From Myxococcota bacterium (lineage in GTDB: Bacteria; Myxococcota_A; UBA9160; UBA6930), in the NCBI GenBank assembly GCA_028277885.1, contig JANQFK010000003.1:1-64000 (forward strand): a DNA stretch of 64,000 nucleotides, read 5' to 3'. The notes below the pieces were generated by a model, which was not told the origin of the DNA, did no database searches, and saw only the letters and a program-made list of their open reading frames with translations. Below, in pieces: positions 8,874-17,325 of this stretch. Positions within the stretch are counted from its first letter, which is position 1, and each line of letters opens with the position of its first letter. The position numbers and the translations under genes are program-made.

Positions 8874-10064
8874 ATGTCGGGCGAGGAGACCGGGGCGCAG
8901 CCGGAGGAGCGCGAGGAACGCGCCCCGCGCACCGACGCCTCCGGCCCCTCGGCCGGGGCTCCCGGCCGGGGTGGGTCCCGCGGCCGCGAGCTGCTCCTGC
9001 TCGGCGTCTCGCTGGGCGTCGCGCTGCTCCTCGGCGAGGCGCTGCTCCGCATCGTCTGGCACAACCCCTTCGCGAGCGGGAGCCTCGGCCAGGTGGTGCG
9101 GCTGCGCACCCACCGCGCCAACTCCGAGTTCGTCGTCGACCGCAGCCTGATCGACAAGGACCCGGCGCGGGTGCAGCTGCGCGCCGACGAGCGCTCCTAC
9201 ATCCGGCCCTCCTTCCGCTACCCGGACCCGGACGTCACGATCGCGTTCCTCGGCGGCTCGACCACCGAGTGCAGCATCGTCCAGGAGGAGCTGCGCTTCC
9301 CGGCCCTGGTCTCGGAGCTGCTCGCCGGGAGCGGGATCCGCGCCAACACCCTGAACGCGGGGAAGTCCGGCAACACGCTCCACGACAGCCTGAACGTGCT
9401 GCTGAACCACAGCGTGCGCGACGCCCCCGACATCGCGGTGCTGATGCACGCCACCAACGACATGGGGGTGCTGGCCCGGGAGGGCCACTACGGCTCGCGC
9501 ATGGGCGCCCCCGTCCGGCTCCGGGAGATCGGGCTCTGGTCCCTCCAGTGGCTCTCGAGCTCGGTCCACCTGGCCGGGGTGCTGCGCGCCGCCCTCGGCG
9601 AGCGGCTGGGCGGCGAGCGGGAGCGGAACTGGGCCTCGGTCGCGCGGCGCAACGACCCGGATCAGCCCGAGGTCCCCCTCGGGCCCTACCGCGCGCGGCT
9701 GCGCGCCTACGTGCGCACCGCCCGCGCCTTCGGGATCGAGCCCGTGCTCGTGGTGCAGCCGCTCTCGAGCAGCACCAACGAGCTCACCCCCGACTGGGCC
9801 GACCTCGGCAACCAGGACCGCTTCAACGCCGTGGTCCGGGAGGTCGGCGGCGAGGAGGGGGTGCGCGTGATCGACCTCGTCGCGCTGCTCGAGGCCGAGG
9901 TGCCGGACTGGCGCGAGCCCATGCGGATCTTCTACGACGGCATGCACGTGACCGACGAGGGATCCCGCGTCTACGCCCGCCTCATCGCGAAGGAGCTGCT
10001 GCCGATCGCGGCGGAGGCCGGCCGCTCGCGGCTCGCGGGCCGGGTGCGCGCCCGGGCCCAGTAG
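8874..10064 (+). CDS. membrane-anchored SGNH/GDSL hydrolase-like protein
   Basis: This 396-residue protein has a charged N-terminal tail, one membrane anchor (residues about 40-58) and an SGNH domain outside the cytoplasm. Block I is FLGGSTTECS with Ser129. The block-II and III regions read NAGKSGNT and HATNDMG. The C-terminal catalytic pair is in DGMHVTDEG. It is the first gene of the plus-strand glycan cluster and is followed after four bases by the flippase gene. It could be an acyltransferase or esterase acting on an exported glycan. It is one of three SGNH proteins in the region. Confidence 0.75.
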   Translation: MSGEETGAQPEEREERAPRTDASGPSAGAPGRGGSRGRELLLLGVSLGVALLLGEALLRIVWHNPFASGSLGQVVRLRTHRANSEFVVDRSLIDKDPARVQLRADERSYIRPSFRYPDPDVTIAFLGGSTTECSIVQEELRFPALVSELLAGSGIRANTLNAGKSGNTLHDSLNVLLNHSVRDAPDIAVLMHATNDMGVLAREGHYGSRMGAPVRLREIGLWSLQWLSSSVHLAGVLRAALGERLGGERERNWASVARRNDPDQPEVPLGPYRARLRAYVRTARAFGIEPVLVVQPLSSSTNELTPDWADLGNQDRFNAVVREVGGEEGVRVIDLVALLEAEVPDWREPMRIFYDGMHVTDEGSRVYARLIAKELLPIAAEAGRSRLAGRVRARAQ

Positions 10065-10068
10065 ACCG

Positions 10069-11400
10069 ATGGCGCTGCGCGGATCGATCGGCTCCCTCGC
10101 CGAGCGGCTGAGGGGCGACGGCGTGGGCGCCGTCCTGCTGCGCGGGGCCGGCGCCTTCCTCTCGCTCCAGGTGCTGGGGATGGCGGCCAGCTTCCTCGTG
10201 CACCTGGCCCTCGCGCGCAACATGGGCGCCGAGGGTTACGGCGTCTACGTCTACTGCTTCAGCTGGCTCACCCTGCTGTTCCCCCTCTGTCGCCTCGGCC
10301 TGGGGACGAGCTCGCTGCGCTTCGTCGCCGAGTACCAGGGCGGCGAGCAGTGGGGCCTGCTGCGCGGCTTCTTCCGCTTCGCCCACCGCGCCACCGGGAT
10401 CGCGTCCCTCGTCCTGGCGGTCGCCACGGCGGCCGCCGTCGCGGCCCTCGCCTCGCGGCTCCCGGAGGCCCTGGTCCACACCTTCTGGGTCGGCTGCCTG
10501 GCCCTGCCCCTCTACGCGCGGCTCCAGTTCTGGGGCCCCGCGCTGCGCGCCCTGCGGCGCGTCGTGGCCTCCCAGCTCGCCACCACCGCGCTGCCGCCGC
10601 TGCTCCTCGCCGCGGGCCTCGGGGCGCTGCTGGCGGGCGGGGCGGGCCGGCTGGGTGCGCCCACGGTGATGGGGCTCCAGGTCGCCGCCGCCTTCGGCTC
10701 CCTCGTGTTCGCGGGCTTCACCCTGCGCGGCGCGATGCCCGCTGCCGCGCGCAGCGCGGAGGCCGTGCGCCGGGACCGCGCCTGGCTGCGCGTCACGCTG
10801 CCCCTCATGCTGATGAACCTGCTGAACCTGCTCGTCGAGCGCACCGACATCCTGTTCATCGGGACGCTGCTCGGACCCGAGCGCGCCGGCGTGTACGCGC
10901 CCGCGGCCCGCATCGCCACCCTGATCGCCGTCGCACTCATCGCCGTGAACGCCTGGGCGGCGCCGATGATCGCCGACCTCTTCGCCCGGGAGCGCCGCGA
11001 CGAGCTCCAGCGCCTGGTGCGCCGCGCCGCCCAGATCGTGTTCGCCCTCACCCTGCCCGTGACCGGCGTGGTGGTGGTCTGGGGCCGCGAGATCCTCGCG
11101 CTCTTCGGGCCGGAGTTCACCGAGGCCTACGCGTCCCTCGTCATCCTGGTGATGGGGCAGCTCGTGAACGCCCTCACCGGCCCGGTGGTGCTGCTGCTGA
11201 CGATGACGGGCCAGCAGGACACCGCCGCGCGGATCCTGGCGGTCGTGACCGTGGGCAGTCTGGCGCTCAACGCGGTGCTGGTTCCCGCCTTCGGGATCGA
11301 GGGGGCGGCGGTGGCGGCCTCGGTCACCCGGGCGGCGTGGAACCTGGTGGTCGCCTTCGTGGTCTGGAGGCGCATGGGGCTCAGGGCGACCGTCGTCTGA
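10069..11400 (+). CDS. polysaccharide flippase (Wzx/MATE-like)
   Basis: This 443-residue protein is predicted to have 12-14 membrane helices. The N-terminal FLVHLALARNMGAEGYGVY stretch is the common start of the oligosaccharide flippase family (RfbX/Wzx, MOP superfamily). Such proteins move undecaprenyl-linked glycan units across the inner membrane. It starts four bases after the SGNH gene stop and precedes the carbamoyltransferase gene, so the cluster likely exports a glycan that its other enzymes modify. Confidence 0.85.
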   Translation: MALRGSIGSLAERLRGDGVGAVLLRGAGAFLSLQVLGMAASFLVHLALARNMGAEGYGVYVYCFSWLTLLFPLCRLGLGTSSLRFVAEYQGGEQWGLLRGFFRFAHRATGIASLVLAVATAAAVAALASRLPEALVHTFWVGCLALPLYARLQFWGPALRALRRVVASQLATTALPPLLLAAGLGALLAGGAGRLGAPTVMGLQVAAAFGSLVFAGFTLRGAMPAAARSAEAVRRDRAWLRVTLPLMLMNLLNLLVERTDILFIGTLLGPERAGVYAPAARIATLIAVALIAVNAWAAPMIADLFARERRDELQRLVRRAAQIVFALTLPVTGVVVVWGREILALFGPEFTEAYASLVILVMGQLVNALTGPVVLLLTMTGQQDTAARILAVVTVGSLALNAVLVPAFGIEGAAVAASVTRAAWNLVVAFVVWRRMGLRATVV

Positions 11401-11462
11401 GGCCCGGGACGTGGTAAGCTGGCGGGTCGCGGTTCGCTCCCCCCGGGGGCCGGAGGATCGGG

Positions 11463-13085
11463 ATGTACACGCTCGGGATCGTTGGAGGCCCTCGCGTCGG
11501 CTACCAGGACGCCTCGGCCACCCTGCTGCGCGATGGGGAGGTCGTCGCGGCCGTGGAGGAGGAGCGCCTCAGCCGCCAGAAGCACGCGCCGGGGGTGATG
11601 CCCGAGCGCTCCATGCGCAGCGTGCTCCAGCAGGCCGGCATCGGGATCGAGGACGTCGAGGTCGTGGCCTTCCACGGCGCCACCTGGGAGCCGGACTTCC
11701 GGCCCTTCGTGCGCGACTTCGTGGTGAGCCGCTTCGGCTCCTGCCCCGAGGTCGAGCTCGTCCACCACCACGACGCCCACGCGGCCAGCGCCTACTACGC
11801 CTCGGGGATGACCGAGGCCATGGTGCTCACGGCCGACTTCTCGGGCGACGGCATCGCGACGGAGCTCGCCGTGGGGCGCGACGGGGGGCTCGAGATCCTG
11901 GAGCGGATCCCGCGCACCAACAGCCTCGGCGTCTTCTACGCCCTGCTCACCGAGTACTGCGGCTTCTCCAAGTACGACGCCGAGTACAAGCTGATGGGCC
12001 TCTCCTCCTACGGGGACCGGGACCGCTACGACCTCTCCTGGCTGCTCTCCTACGGCGGCGGCAGCTACACGGTGAACCCCGACTACGTGCAGGCCTTCCA
12101 GCCCGGCGCGGCGCCGCCCACCAAGCACTTTCCGCTCTACAACGAGCGCTTCCTCGAGAAGATCGGGGCCGCGGCGCGGCTCCCCGAGAGCCCGATGACG
12201 AAGCACTACGAGGACGTCGCGGCCGCGGGCCAGAAGCTCCTCGAGGAGGTCCTGGTGGACCTCGTGCAGCACTTCCACGAGCGGACCGGGCTGCGCAACC
12301 TGTGCCTCGCCGGCGGGGTGGCGCTCAACGTGGTCGCCAACCAGCGGCTCATGAACCTCGACTGCATCGACCGGCTCTACGTGCAGCCCGCCTCCCACGA
12401 CGGCGGGATCTCGCTGGGCGCCGCCTACCTGGCGGCGGCGGCCCGCGGCCAGCGCATCGCGCCCATGCAGTCGGTCTACCTCGGCCCCGAGTACGCCGAC
12501 GCGGAGATCGCCGACACCCTGCGCGTCGTGAACGTGCCCCACCGCCAGGTGGACGACCCGGCGGCCTGGGCGGCGGAGCAGGTGGCCCAGGGCAAGGTGG
12601 TGGGCTGGTTCCAGGGCGGGATGGAGCTCGGCCCCCGCGCCCTCGGAGCGCGCAGCATCCTGGCCGACCCGGGGCGCCGCGAGATGCAGGACATCGTGAA
12701 CGAGAAGGTGAAGTTCCGCGAGCAGTTCCGGCCCTTCTGCCCGTCGGTGCTGGAGGAGGACGCCGCCACCTTCTTCACCGGCTGCCGGACCAGCCCCCAC
12801 ATGACCATCACCTACGACGTCGAGCCCGACCAGGTGGACGCCGTCCCGGCCACGACCCACGTGGACGGCACGGCGCGCGTGCAGACCGTGACCCGCGAGC
12901 AGAACCCGCTCTACCACGACTACCTGCTCGCGCTGAAGAAGCACACCGGCCGCGGCGTCACGATGAACACCAGCCTGAACGTGCGCGGCATGCCCATCGA
13001 CTGCTCGCCCTACCATGCCCTCGGGACCTACTTCGGGAGCGGCATGGACGCCCTCGTGATGGGCTCCTTCGTGCTCGAGAAGTAG
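11463..13085 (+). CDS. carbamoyltransferase (NodU/TobZ family)
   Basis: This 540-residue protein has both domains of the NodU/CmcH/TobZ family. The N-terminal Kae1-like domain starts with LGIVGGPRVGYQDAS and carries the metal-site motif HHHDAHAAS (residues 101-109). The C-terminal YrdC-like domain contains ELGPRALGARSIL and ends with TSLNVRGMPI and a final conserved region. These enzymes make carbamoyl-adenylate from carbamoyl phosphate and ATP and transfer the carbamoyl group to a sugar or antibiotic hydroxyl. A GGAGG ribosome site precedes the ATG. In this cluster the target is probably a glycan or its precursor. Confidence 0.9.
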   Translation: MYTLGIVGGPRVGYQDASATLLRDGEVVAAVEEERLSRQKHAPGVMPERSMRSVLQQAGIGIEDVEVVAFHGATWEPDFRPFVRDFVVSRFGSCPEVELVHHHDAHAASAYYASGMTEAMVLTADFSGDGIATELAVGRDGGLEILERIPRTNSLGVFYALLTEYCGFSKYDAEYKLMGLSSYGDRDRYDLSWLLSYGGGSYTVNPDYVQAFQPGAAPPTKHFPLYNERFLEKIGAAARLPESPMTKHYEDVAAAGQKLLEEVLVDLVQHFHERTGLRNLCLAGGVALNVVANQRLMNLDCIDRLYVQPASHDGGISLGAAYLAAAARGQRIAPMQSVYLGPEYADAEIADTLRVVNVPHRQVDDPAAWAAEQVAQGKVVGWFQGGMELGPRALGARSILADPGRREMQDIVNEKVKFREQFRPFCPSVLEEDAATFFTGCRTSPHMTITYDVEPDQVDAVPATTHVDGTARVQTVTREQNPLYHDYLLALKKHTGRGVTMNTSLNVRGMPIDCSPYHALGTYFGSGMDALVMGSFVLEK

Positions 13086-13091
13086 CGCGGG

Positions 13092-13949
13092 ATGCAGCCT
13101 GCCCCCCGCAGCGACGATCTCGAGACCGCGGAAGGCTTCGCCGCCTACCACAAGACGATCGCCGGCTCGCGCTACTCGGACGAGCAGTTCCGCGACTACT
13201 TCCACCCGATCGACCCCGAGGAGTTCCGGGGCCGGAGCGTCGCCGAGCTGGGCTGCGGCCACGGCTCCTGGCTGTGGCACTGGGCGAACGTCGGCCCCTC
13301 GCGCCTCTCGGGCTGCGACCTGGCCGAGACCATCGAGACCATCCCCGGGAAGCTCACCGCCCTGCCTCCCGAGCGGCTGCACCTCGAGCGCGGCGACCTC
13401 ACCAGCGCCGACATGGGGCCCCACGATCTCGCCTACTGCATCGGGGTGCTGCACCACCTCCAGGACCCGGAGAAGGGCTTCGCGGCCCTGCTGCGCCACA
13501 CCAAGCCCGGCGGCCGGTTCCACGCCTGGGTGTACGCCTGGGAGGGGAACGGCTTCGTGCGGGCCGTCGTCGAGCCCATGCGGCGGCTGGGTGCGCTCCT
13601 GCCCTTCTGGGTCACCCAGTGGGTCTTCGCGGCGCTGATCGCGCTGCCGCTCTTCGTCTACTCGCGCCTGGTGCGCGCCGTCGAGGGCGCGAGCCCGAGC
13701 GCCGCCCGGGCGCTGCCCGCGGGCGAGTACGTGCTCTCCCACGCCCGGCGGGACCTCGGCTTCTTCCGGTTCCTCGCCATCGACTTCCTCGTGGCGCGGC
13801 ACACCGTCTTCCTGGACCGTCCCACCCTCGAGCGCTGGCTCCGCGACCCCGCGGTGGCGCCCGACTCGGTCTACCTGCAGCACCACCGCGGCAACGCCTG
13901 GAGGTTCGGCGGCCGGCGCGTCGCCGGGGGCGGACCGGCGGAGCGGTAG
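13092..13949 (+). CDS. class I SAM-dependent methyltransferase
   Basis: This 285-residue protein has the SAM-binding motif VAELGCGHGSW (residues about 49-59) and a motif-IV region ending in YCIGVLHHLQDPEKG. After the Rossmann domain comes a hydrophobic stretch (about residues 175-195) that could touch the membrane. It starts six bases after the carbamoyltransferase stop. It probably methylates a sugar or acyl precursor of the cluster product, but the acceptor is unknown. Confidence 0.8.
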   Translation: MQPAPRSDDLETAEGFAAYHKTIAGSRYSDEQFRDYFHPIDPEEFRGRSVAELGCGHGSWLWHWANVGPSRLSGCDLAETIETIPGKLTALPPERLHLERGDLTSADMGPHDLAYCIGVLHHLQDPEKGFAALLRHTKPGGRFHAWVYAWEGNGFVRAVVEPMRRLGALLPFWVTQWVFAALIALPLFVYSRLVRAVEGASPSAARALPAGEYVLSHARRDLGFFRFLAIDFLVARHTVFLDRPTLERWLRDPAVAPDSVYLQHHRGNAWRFGGRRVAGGGPAER

Positions 13950-13986
13950 GATGGGGGGCCGTTCGTCCGGGTCGGAGGCCGCCGCC

Positions 13987-15864
13987 ATGGGTGCGCAGGA
14001 GTCCGGTCTCGCCAGCAACGCGGACCTGAAGAGCGCCCTCGCCGAAGGCCGCGCGGACTTCTGGGAGCAGCTCGGCCGGCGCACCGCCGCCGCCGAGGCC
14101 TTCGAGGACGTCTGGTTCCTCTCGCGCCTGCGCCAGCGCGCCCGCCGGAGCGGCCCGCCCGCGCCCGAGGCGACGCCGCTGCGCGTGGCGCTGCTCGGCG
14201 GCACCAGCCTGTTCCCCTTCCAGGAGCTGCTGGAGCACTTCCTGGCCGCCGAGGGGATCGCGACCGAGCTCTTCGTCGGCGAGTACGACGACTACACGGC
14301 GCAGATCCTCGAGCCCGAGAGCGAGCTCCACGCCTTCCGGCCCGAGGTCCTGGTGCTGATCCCCGCCCCCCAGCGCTGCCGCTACGCGGGCGGACCGGCG
14401 GACCCGCGCGAGCGCGTCGAGGAGCAGGCCCACGCCCTGGTGCGCGACCTGCTGGGCCTGTGCCGCACCGCCAGCGAGCGCTCCGGCGCCGACGTGGTGC
14501 TCGCGAACTTCCTGCCGCCGGCGGGGATCGACCTCGGGCCCTACCGCAGCAAGACCCTGGCCTCGGACTGGAGCTACACCAAGCTCGTGAACCTCGAGCT
14601 CGGGCTCCAGGCGCCGGGCACGGTGCACCTGTGCGACCTGGAGTTCCTGGCCGCGCGCCTGGGCACGCCCGAGGCCGAGGACGCCCGGGCCTGGTTCGAG
14701 AGCAAGCAGCCGTGCTCGCCGCGCCTGCTGGTGGACTTCGCCCGGGAGGCGGCGCGGGTGGCGGCGAGCACGCGGCGCACGCCCAAGAAGGTGCTGGTCC
14801 TCGACCTCGACAACACGCTCTGGGGCGACGTGATCGGCGACGCCGGCCTCGAGGGCATCGAGCTCGGCGACACCTCGCCCCGGGGCGAGGCCTTCAAGGC
14901 CTTCCAGCGCTACGTGGCCACGCTCACCCGGCGCGGCGTGGTCCTCGCCGTGGCCAGCAAGAACGAGCACGAGATCGCCATGGAGCCCTTCGAGAAGCAC
15001 CCGGAGATGGTGCTCCGGGCCGAGGACATCGCCTGCTTCAAGGCCAACTGGGAGCCGAAGAGCGAGAACATCCGGGTCATCGCGGACGAGCTGGGCCTCG
15101 GCCTCGACAGCTTCGTGTTCGTCGACGACAACCGCGCCGAGATCGAGATCGTGAACCAGTTCGTGCCCGAGGTGGCCACGCTCCACCTGGGCGACGACCC
15201 GTCGCGCTTCGTCCGCCTGCTCCAGGACTCGGGCCACTTCGAGCGGCTCTCGATCACCGAGGCCGACGCCGCGCGCACCGGCCAGTACCGCGCCGAGGCC
15301 GAGCGCCGCGCCCTGGCGAGCCAGACCACGGACATGGACTCCTACCTCTCCTCCCTCGAGATGGAGGCCCGCATCCGCGACTTCGACGAGACGGACCTGC
15401 CGCGCATCACCCAGCTCATCAACAAGAGCAACCAGTTCAACCTGACGACGCGGCGCCGCAGCCAGGCCGAGGTGGCGGCGCTGGCCGCCAGCGCGGACCA
15501 CACCGCCTTCACGCTGCGGCTCGCCGACCGCTTCTCGGACCACGGCCTGATCAGCGTGCTGGTGGGCGAGCGGCGCGACGCCGAGCTGGTGCTGGACACC
15601 TGGCTGATGAGCTGCCGCGTGCTGAAGCGCGGCGTCGAGGTGGAGGCGCTGAACGAGCTGGTGGCCCGGGCGGCACGCCTGGGCTGCCGGACGCTCACCG
15701 GCCACTACCTGCCCACGAAGCGCAACGCCATGGTGAGGGGGCTGTATCCCTCCCTCGGCTTCGAGCTCGTGGAGGAGGCGCCGGAGCGAACCACCTGGCG
15801 GCTCGACGTGGCCGGCTACGAGCCCCGCAAGACCCACATCCAGTGCAAGTCGGAGACGGCATGA
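13987..15864 (+). CDS. fkbH: FkbH-like HAD/acyl-loading protein
   Basis: This 625-residue protein has the long FkbH layout. An N-terminal SGNH-like region (about 65-250) starts VALLGGTSLFPF. A HAD phosphatase domain (about 268-430) has the nucleophile motif VLDLDNTLWGDVIGD with Asp273 and Asp275. A C-terminal GNAT-like domain contains NKSNQFNLTTRR and the conserved cysteine region MSCRVLKRGVE. Known relatives dephosphorylate 1,3-bisphosphoglycerate and load the glyceryl group onto an acyl carrier protein. The ATG at 13987 follows GGAGG by eight bases, better than an ATG at 13951. Its stop overlaps the acyl carrier protein start (ATGA). Confidence 0.9.
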   Translation: MGAQESGLASNADLKSALAEGRADFWEQLGRRTAAAEAFEDVWFLSRLRQRARRSGPPAPEATPLRVALLGGTSLFPFQELLEHFLAAEGIATELFVGEYDDYTAQILEPESELHAFRPEVLVLIPAPQRCRYAGGPADPRERVEEQAHALVRDLLGLCRTASERSGADVVLANFLPPAGIDLGPYRSKTLASDWSYTKLVNLELGLQAPGTVHLCDLEFLAARLGTPEAEDARAWFESKQPCSPRLLVDFAREAARVAASTRRTPKKVLVLDLDNTLWGDVIGDAGLEGIELGDTSPRGEAFKAFQRYVATLTRRGVVLAVASKNEHEIAMEPFEKHPEMVLRAEDIACFKANWEPKSENIRVIADELGLGLDSFVFVDDNRAEIEIVNQFVPEVATLHLGDDPSRFVRLLQDSGHFERLSITEADAARTGQYRAEAERRALASQTTDMDSYLSSLEMEARIRDFDETDLPRITQLINKSNQFNLTTRRRSQAEVAALAASADHTAFTLRLADRFSDHGLISVLVGERRDAELVLDTWLMSCRVLKRGVEVEALNELVARAARLGCRTLTGHYLPTKRNAMVRGLYPSLGFELVEEAPERTTWRLDVAGYEPRKTHIQCKSETA

Positions 15865-16103
15865 ACCAGGAAGAGACCATCGCCCAGCTCCAGGGCGTGT
15901 TCGACGAGGTGTTCCTCGACCCCGTCGTGCTGACGCCGGAGCTCACGGCCGAGGAGGTCGAGGAGTGGGACTCGCTGATCCAGATCTCCCTGGTGATCGC
16001 CGTCGAGTCCCGCTTCGGGATCAAGTTCCGGGTGGGCGAGGTCGAGGCGACCCAGAACGTCGGCGAGTTCGCCGACCTGATCCGCAAGCACCTGGACGGC
16101 TAG
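15861..16103 (+). CDS. acyl carrier protein
   Basis: This 80-residue acidic protein is a stand-alone carrier protein. The phosphopantetheine site is Ser38 in EEWDSLIQ, and the helix after it (ISLVIAVESRFGIKF) is typical. Its start overlaps the fkbH stop codon by four bases, which implies coupled translation and marks it as the FkbH partner. In the proposed pathway it carries the acyl group to the MBOAT protein, like DltC in the D-alanylation system. Confidence 0.9.
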   Translation: MNQEETIAQLQGVFDEVFLDPVVLTPELTAEEVEEWDSLIQISLVIAVESRFGIKFRVGEVEATQNVGEFADLIRKHLDG

Positions 16104-16107
16104 GCGC

Positions 16108-17199
16108 GTGAAGGGCCCGGCCGCCAGCCCGGCCTTCGCGTCGGCGCGCACCGCCGTCGGCTTCGTCGGGCTGCTGCTGGCGCTCCTGGCCCTGCCCTGG
16201 GGCCTCGCCGCCCTCGGCGTCCCCAGCCGCGAGCAGCTCTGGCGCGGCGTCGACGACGACAGCGGGCCCATCGCCTGGGTCTGGCAGCAGGTCTTCCGCG
16301 AGCGCTCGGACCTCGACGTGGTGTTCGTGGGCGCCTCCCTGATGGGCGCGGGTGTCGACACGCCCCGGGTCGAGGCGGCGCTCTCCCGCGAGCTGGGACG
16401 CGAGGCCGCGGTGGTGACCCTGGCGGTGAACTGGCGCACCGAGGACCGCGTGCACCTGATCCTCGAGGAGCTGCTGCGGCGCCGGAAGGTGGGGCTGGTG
16501 GTGGCCAGCATGCCGAAGCCCACCCACGCGCGGCGCTGGCCCGGCATGAGCCACGAGATCGGCCACTGGACCACGCGCCTCGACGCCGGCACGCCGCTGG
16601 TGCGCGGCATGCCGCTGGCCGATCGCGTCGGCCTCGCCGCCGCCCACGTGCTCACCGGACCGCGCTCCCTCCTCTACGCCCTGCGGCCGGGGCGGCTGTC
16701 GCCCTCGCCCGAGGCGGCGAACCTGGGCGCGAGCCTGGCGCCGCTCGGGTTCACGCGCGCCGGGAGCGGGGACCCGCAGCGCTACCGGCCGGTGGCGGCG
16801 GACCCGCCGCGCTTCACGGCCGGCGAGATCGTGCAGGAGGCCCCGGGCGGGGTGCTGCGCATCTCCGAGCTCGAGCCGAGCGCCTACCAGCGCCACTGCA
16901 TCCGGGAGACGCTGGCCCTGCTGGCCCGGCACGAGGTGCCCCTCGCCGTGCTCCACCTGCCCGGCTGGCCCGAGCGCGCCGACGCCCACCTCGAGGAGCT
17001 CGCCGACTGGTCGGCCCTCGCCGGTCGCCCGGTCCCGGTGCTGGGCGTCCCGCCGGCGGCGCTCTTCGAGCCCCTCGCCGAGGACGAGGTGCAGCGGCTC
17101 TTCTTCAACCGCTACCACCTGAACGCCTCGGGCAGCCGCTACTTCACTGCGGCGCTGCTGCCCGGGATCCTCGAGGTCGCGAGCCGTCATGTCGAGTGA
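16108..17199 (+). CDS. membrane-anchored SGNH-like transferase, DltD-position protein
   Basis: This 363-residue protein has one N-terminal membrane segment (about 15-37) and an extracytoplasmic SGNH-like domain. The nucleophile is probably Ser77 in VFVGASLMGAGVD. The C-terminal catalytic stretch reads NRYHLNASG (His337), with Asn334 where most SGNH enzymes have Asp. It follows the acyl carrier protein gene by four bases from a GTG start, and its end overlaps the microprotein gene by 11 bases. This position, between carrier protein and MBOAT genes, resembles that of the final transferase in Dlt-like systems. The fold assignment is from short motifs only. Confidence 0.65.
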   Translation: MKGPAASPAFASARTAVGFVGLLLALLALPWGLAALGVPSREQLWRGVDDDSGPIAWVWQQVFRERSDLDVVFVGASLMGAGVDTPRVEAALSRELGREAAVVTLAVNWRTEDRVHLILEELLRRRKVGLVVASMPKPTHARRWPGMSHEIGHWTTRLDAGTPLVRGMPLADRVGLAAAHVLTGPRSLLYALRPGRLSPSPEAANLGASLAPLGFTRAGSGDPQRYRPVAADPPRFTAGEIVQEAPGGVLRISELEPSAYQRHCIRETLALLARHEVPLAVLHLPGWPERADAHLEELADWSALAGRPVPVLGVPPAALFEPLAEDEVQRLFFNRYHLNASGSRYFTAALLPGILEVASRHVE

Positions 17200-17314
17200 G
17201 GCCGGCGCCGGCTGGACCCTGGTGGCGGTGCTGCTCGCGGCGCTGGTGGTGGGGCTGTTCCTGTTCCTGCCGGAGAACGCGACGCTCACGGACGTCGTCT
17301 ACCGGGGCTTCTAG
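17189..17314 (+). CDS. 41-residue membrane microprotein with DltX-like Tyr-x-x-Phe tail
   Basis: This short gene encodes a short N-terminal tail, one membrane helix (about residues 10-28) and a 13-residue tail that should face outward. The protein ends VVYRGF, placing Tyr38 fourth from the end and Phe41 last. DltX proteins end in a similar hexapeptide, in which the Tyr accepts the acyl group from the MBOAT protein DltB and passes it to DltD. The gene starts inside the end of the SGNH gene (11-base overlap) and stops 11 bases before the MBOAT start, which supports coupled translation. It is too short for usual gene callers. Confidence 0.75.
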   Translation: MSSEAGAGWTLVAVLLAALVVGLFLFLPENATLTDVVYRGF

Positions 17315-17325
17315 CGGCCGGCGCC

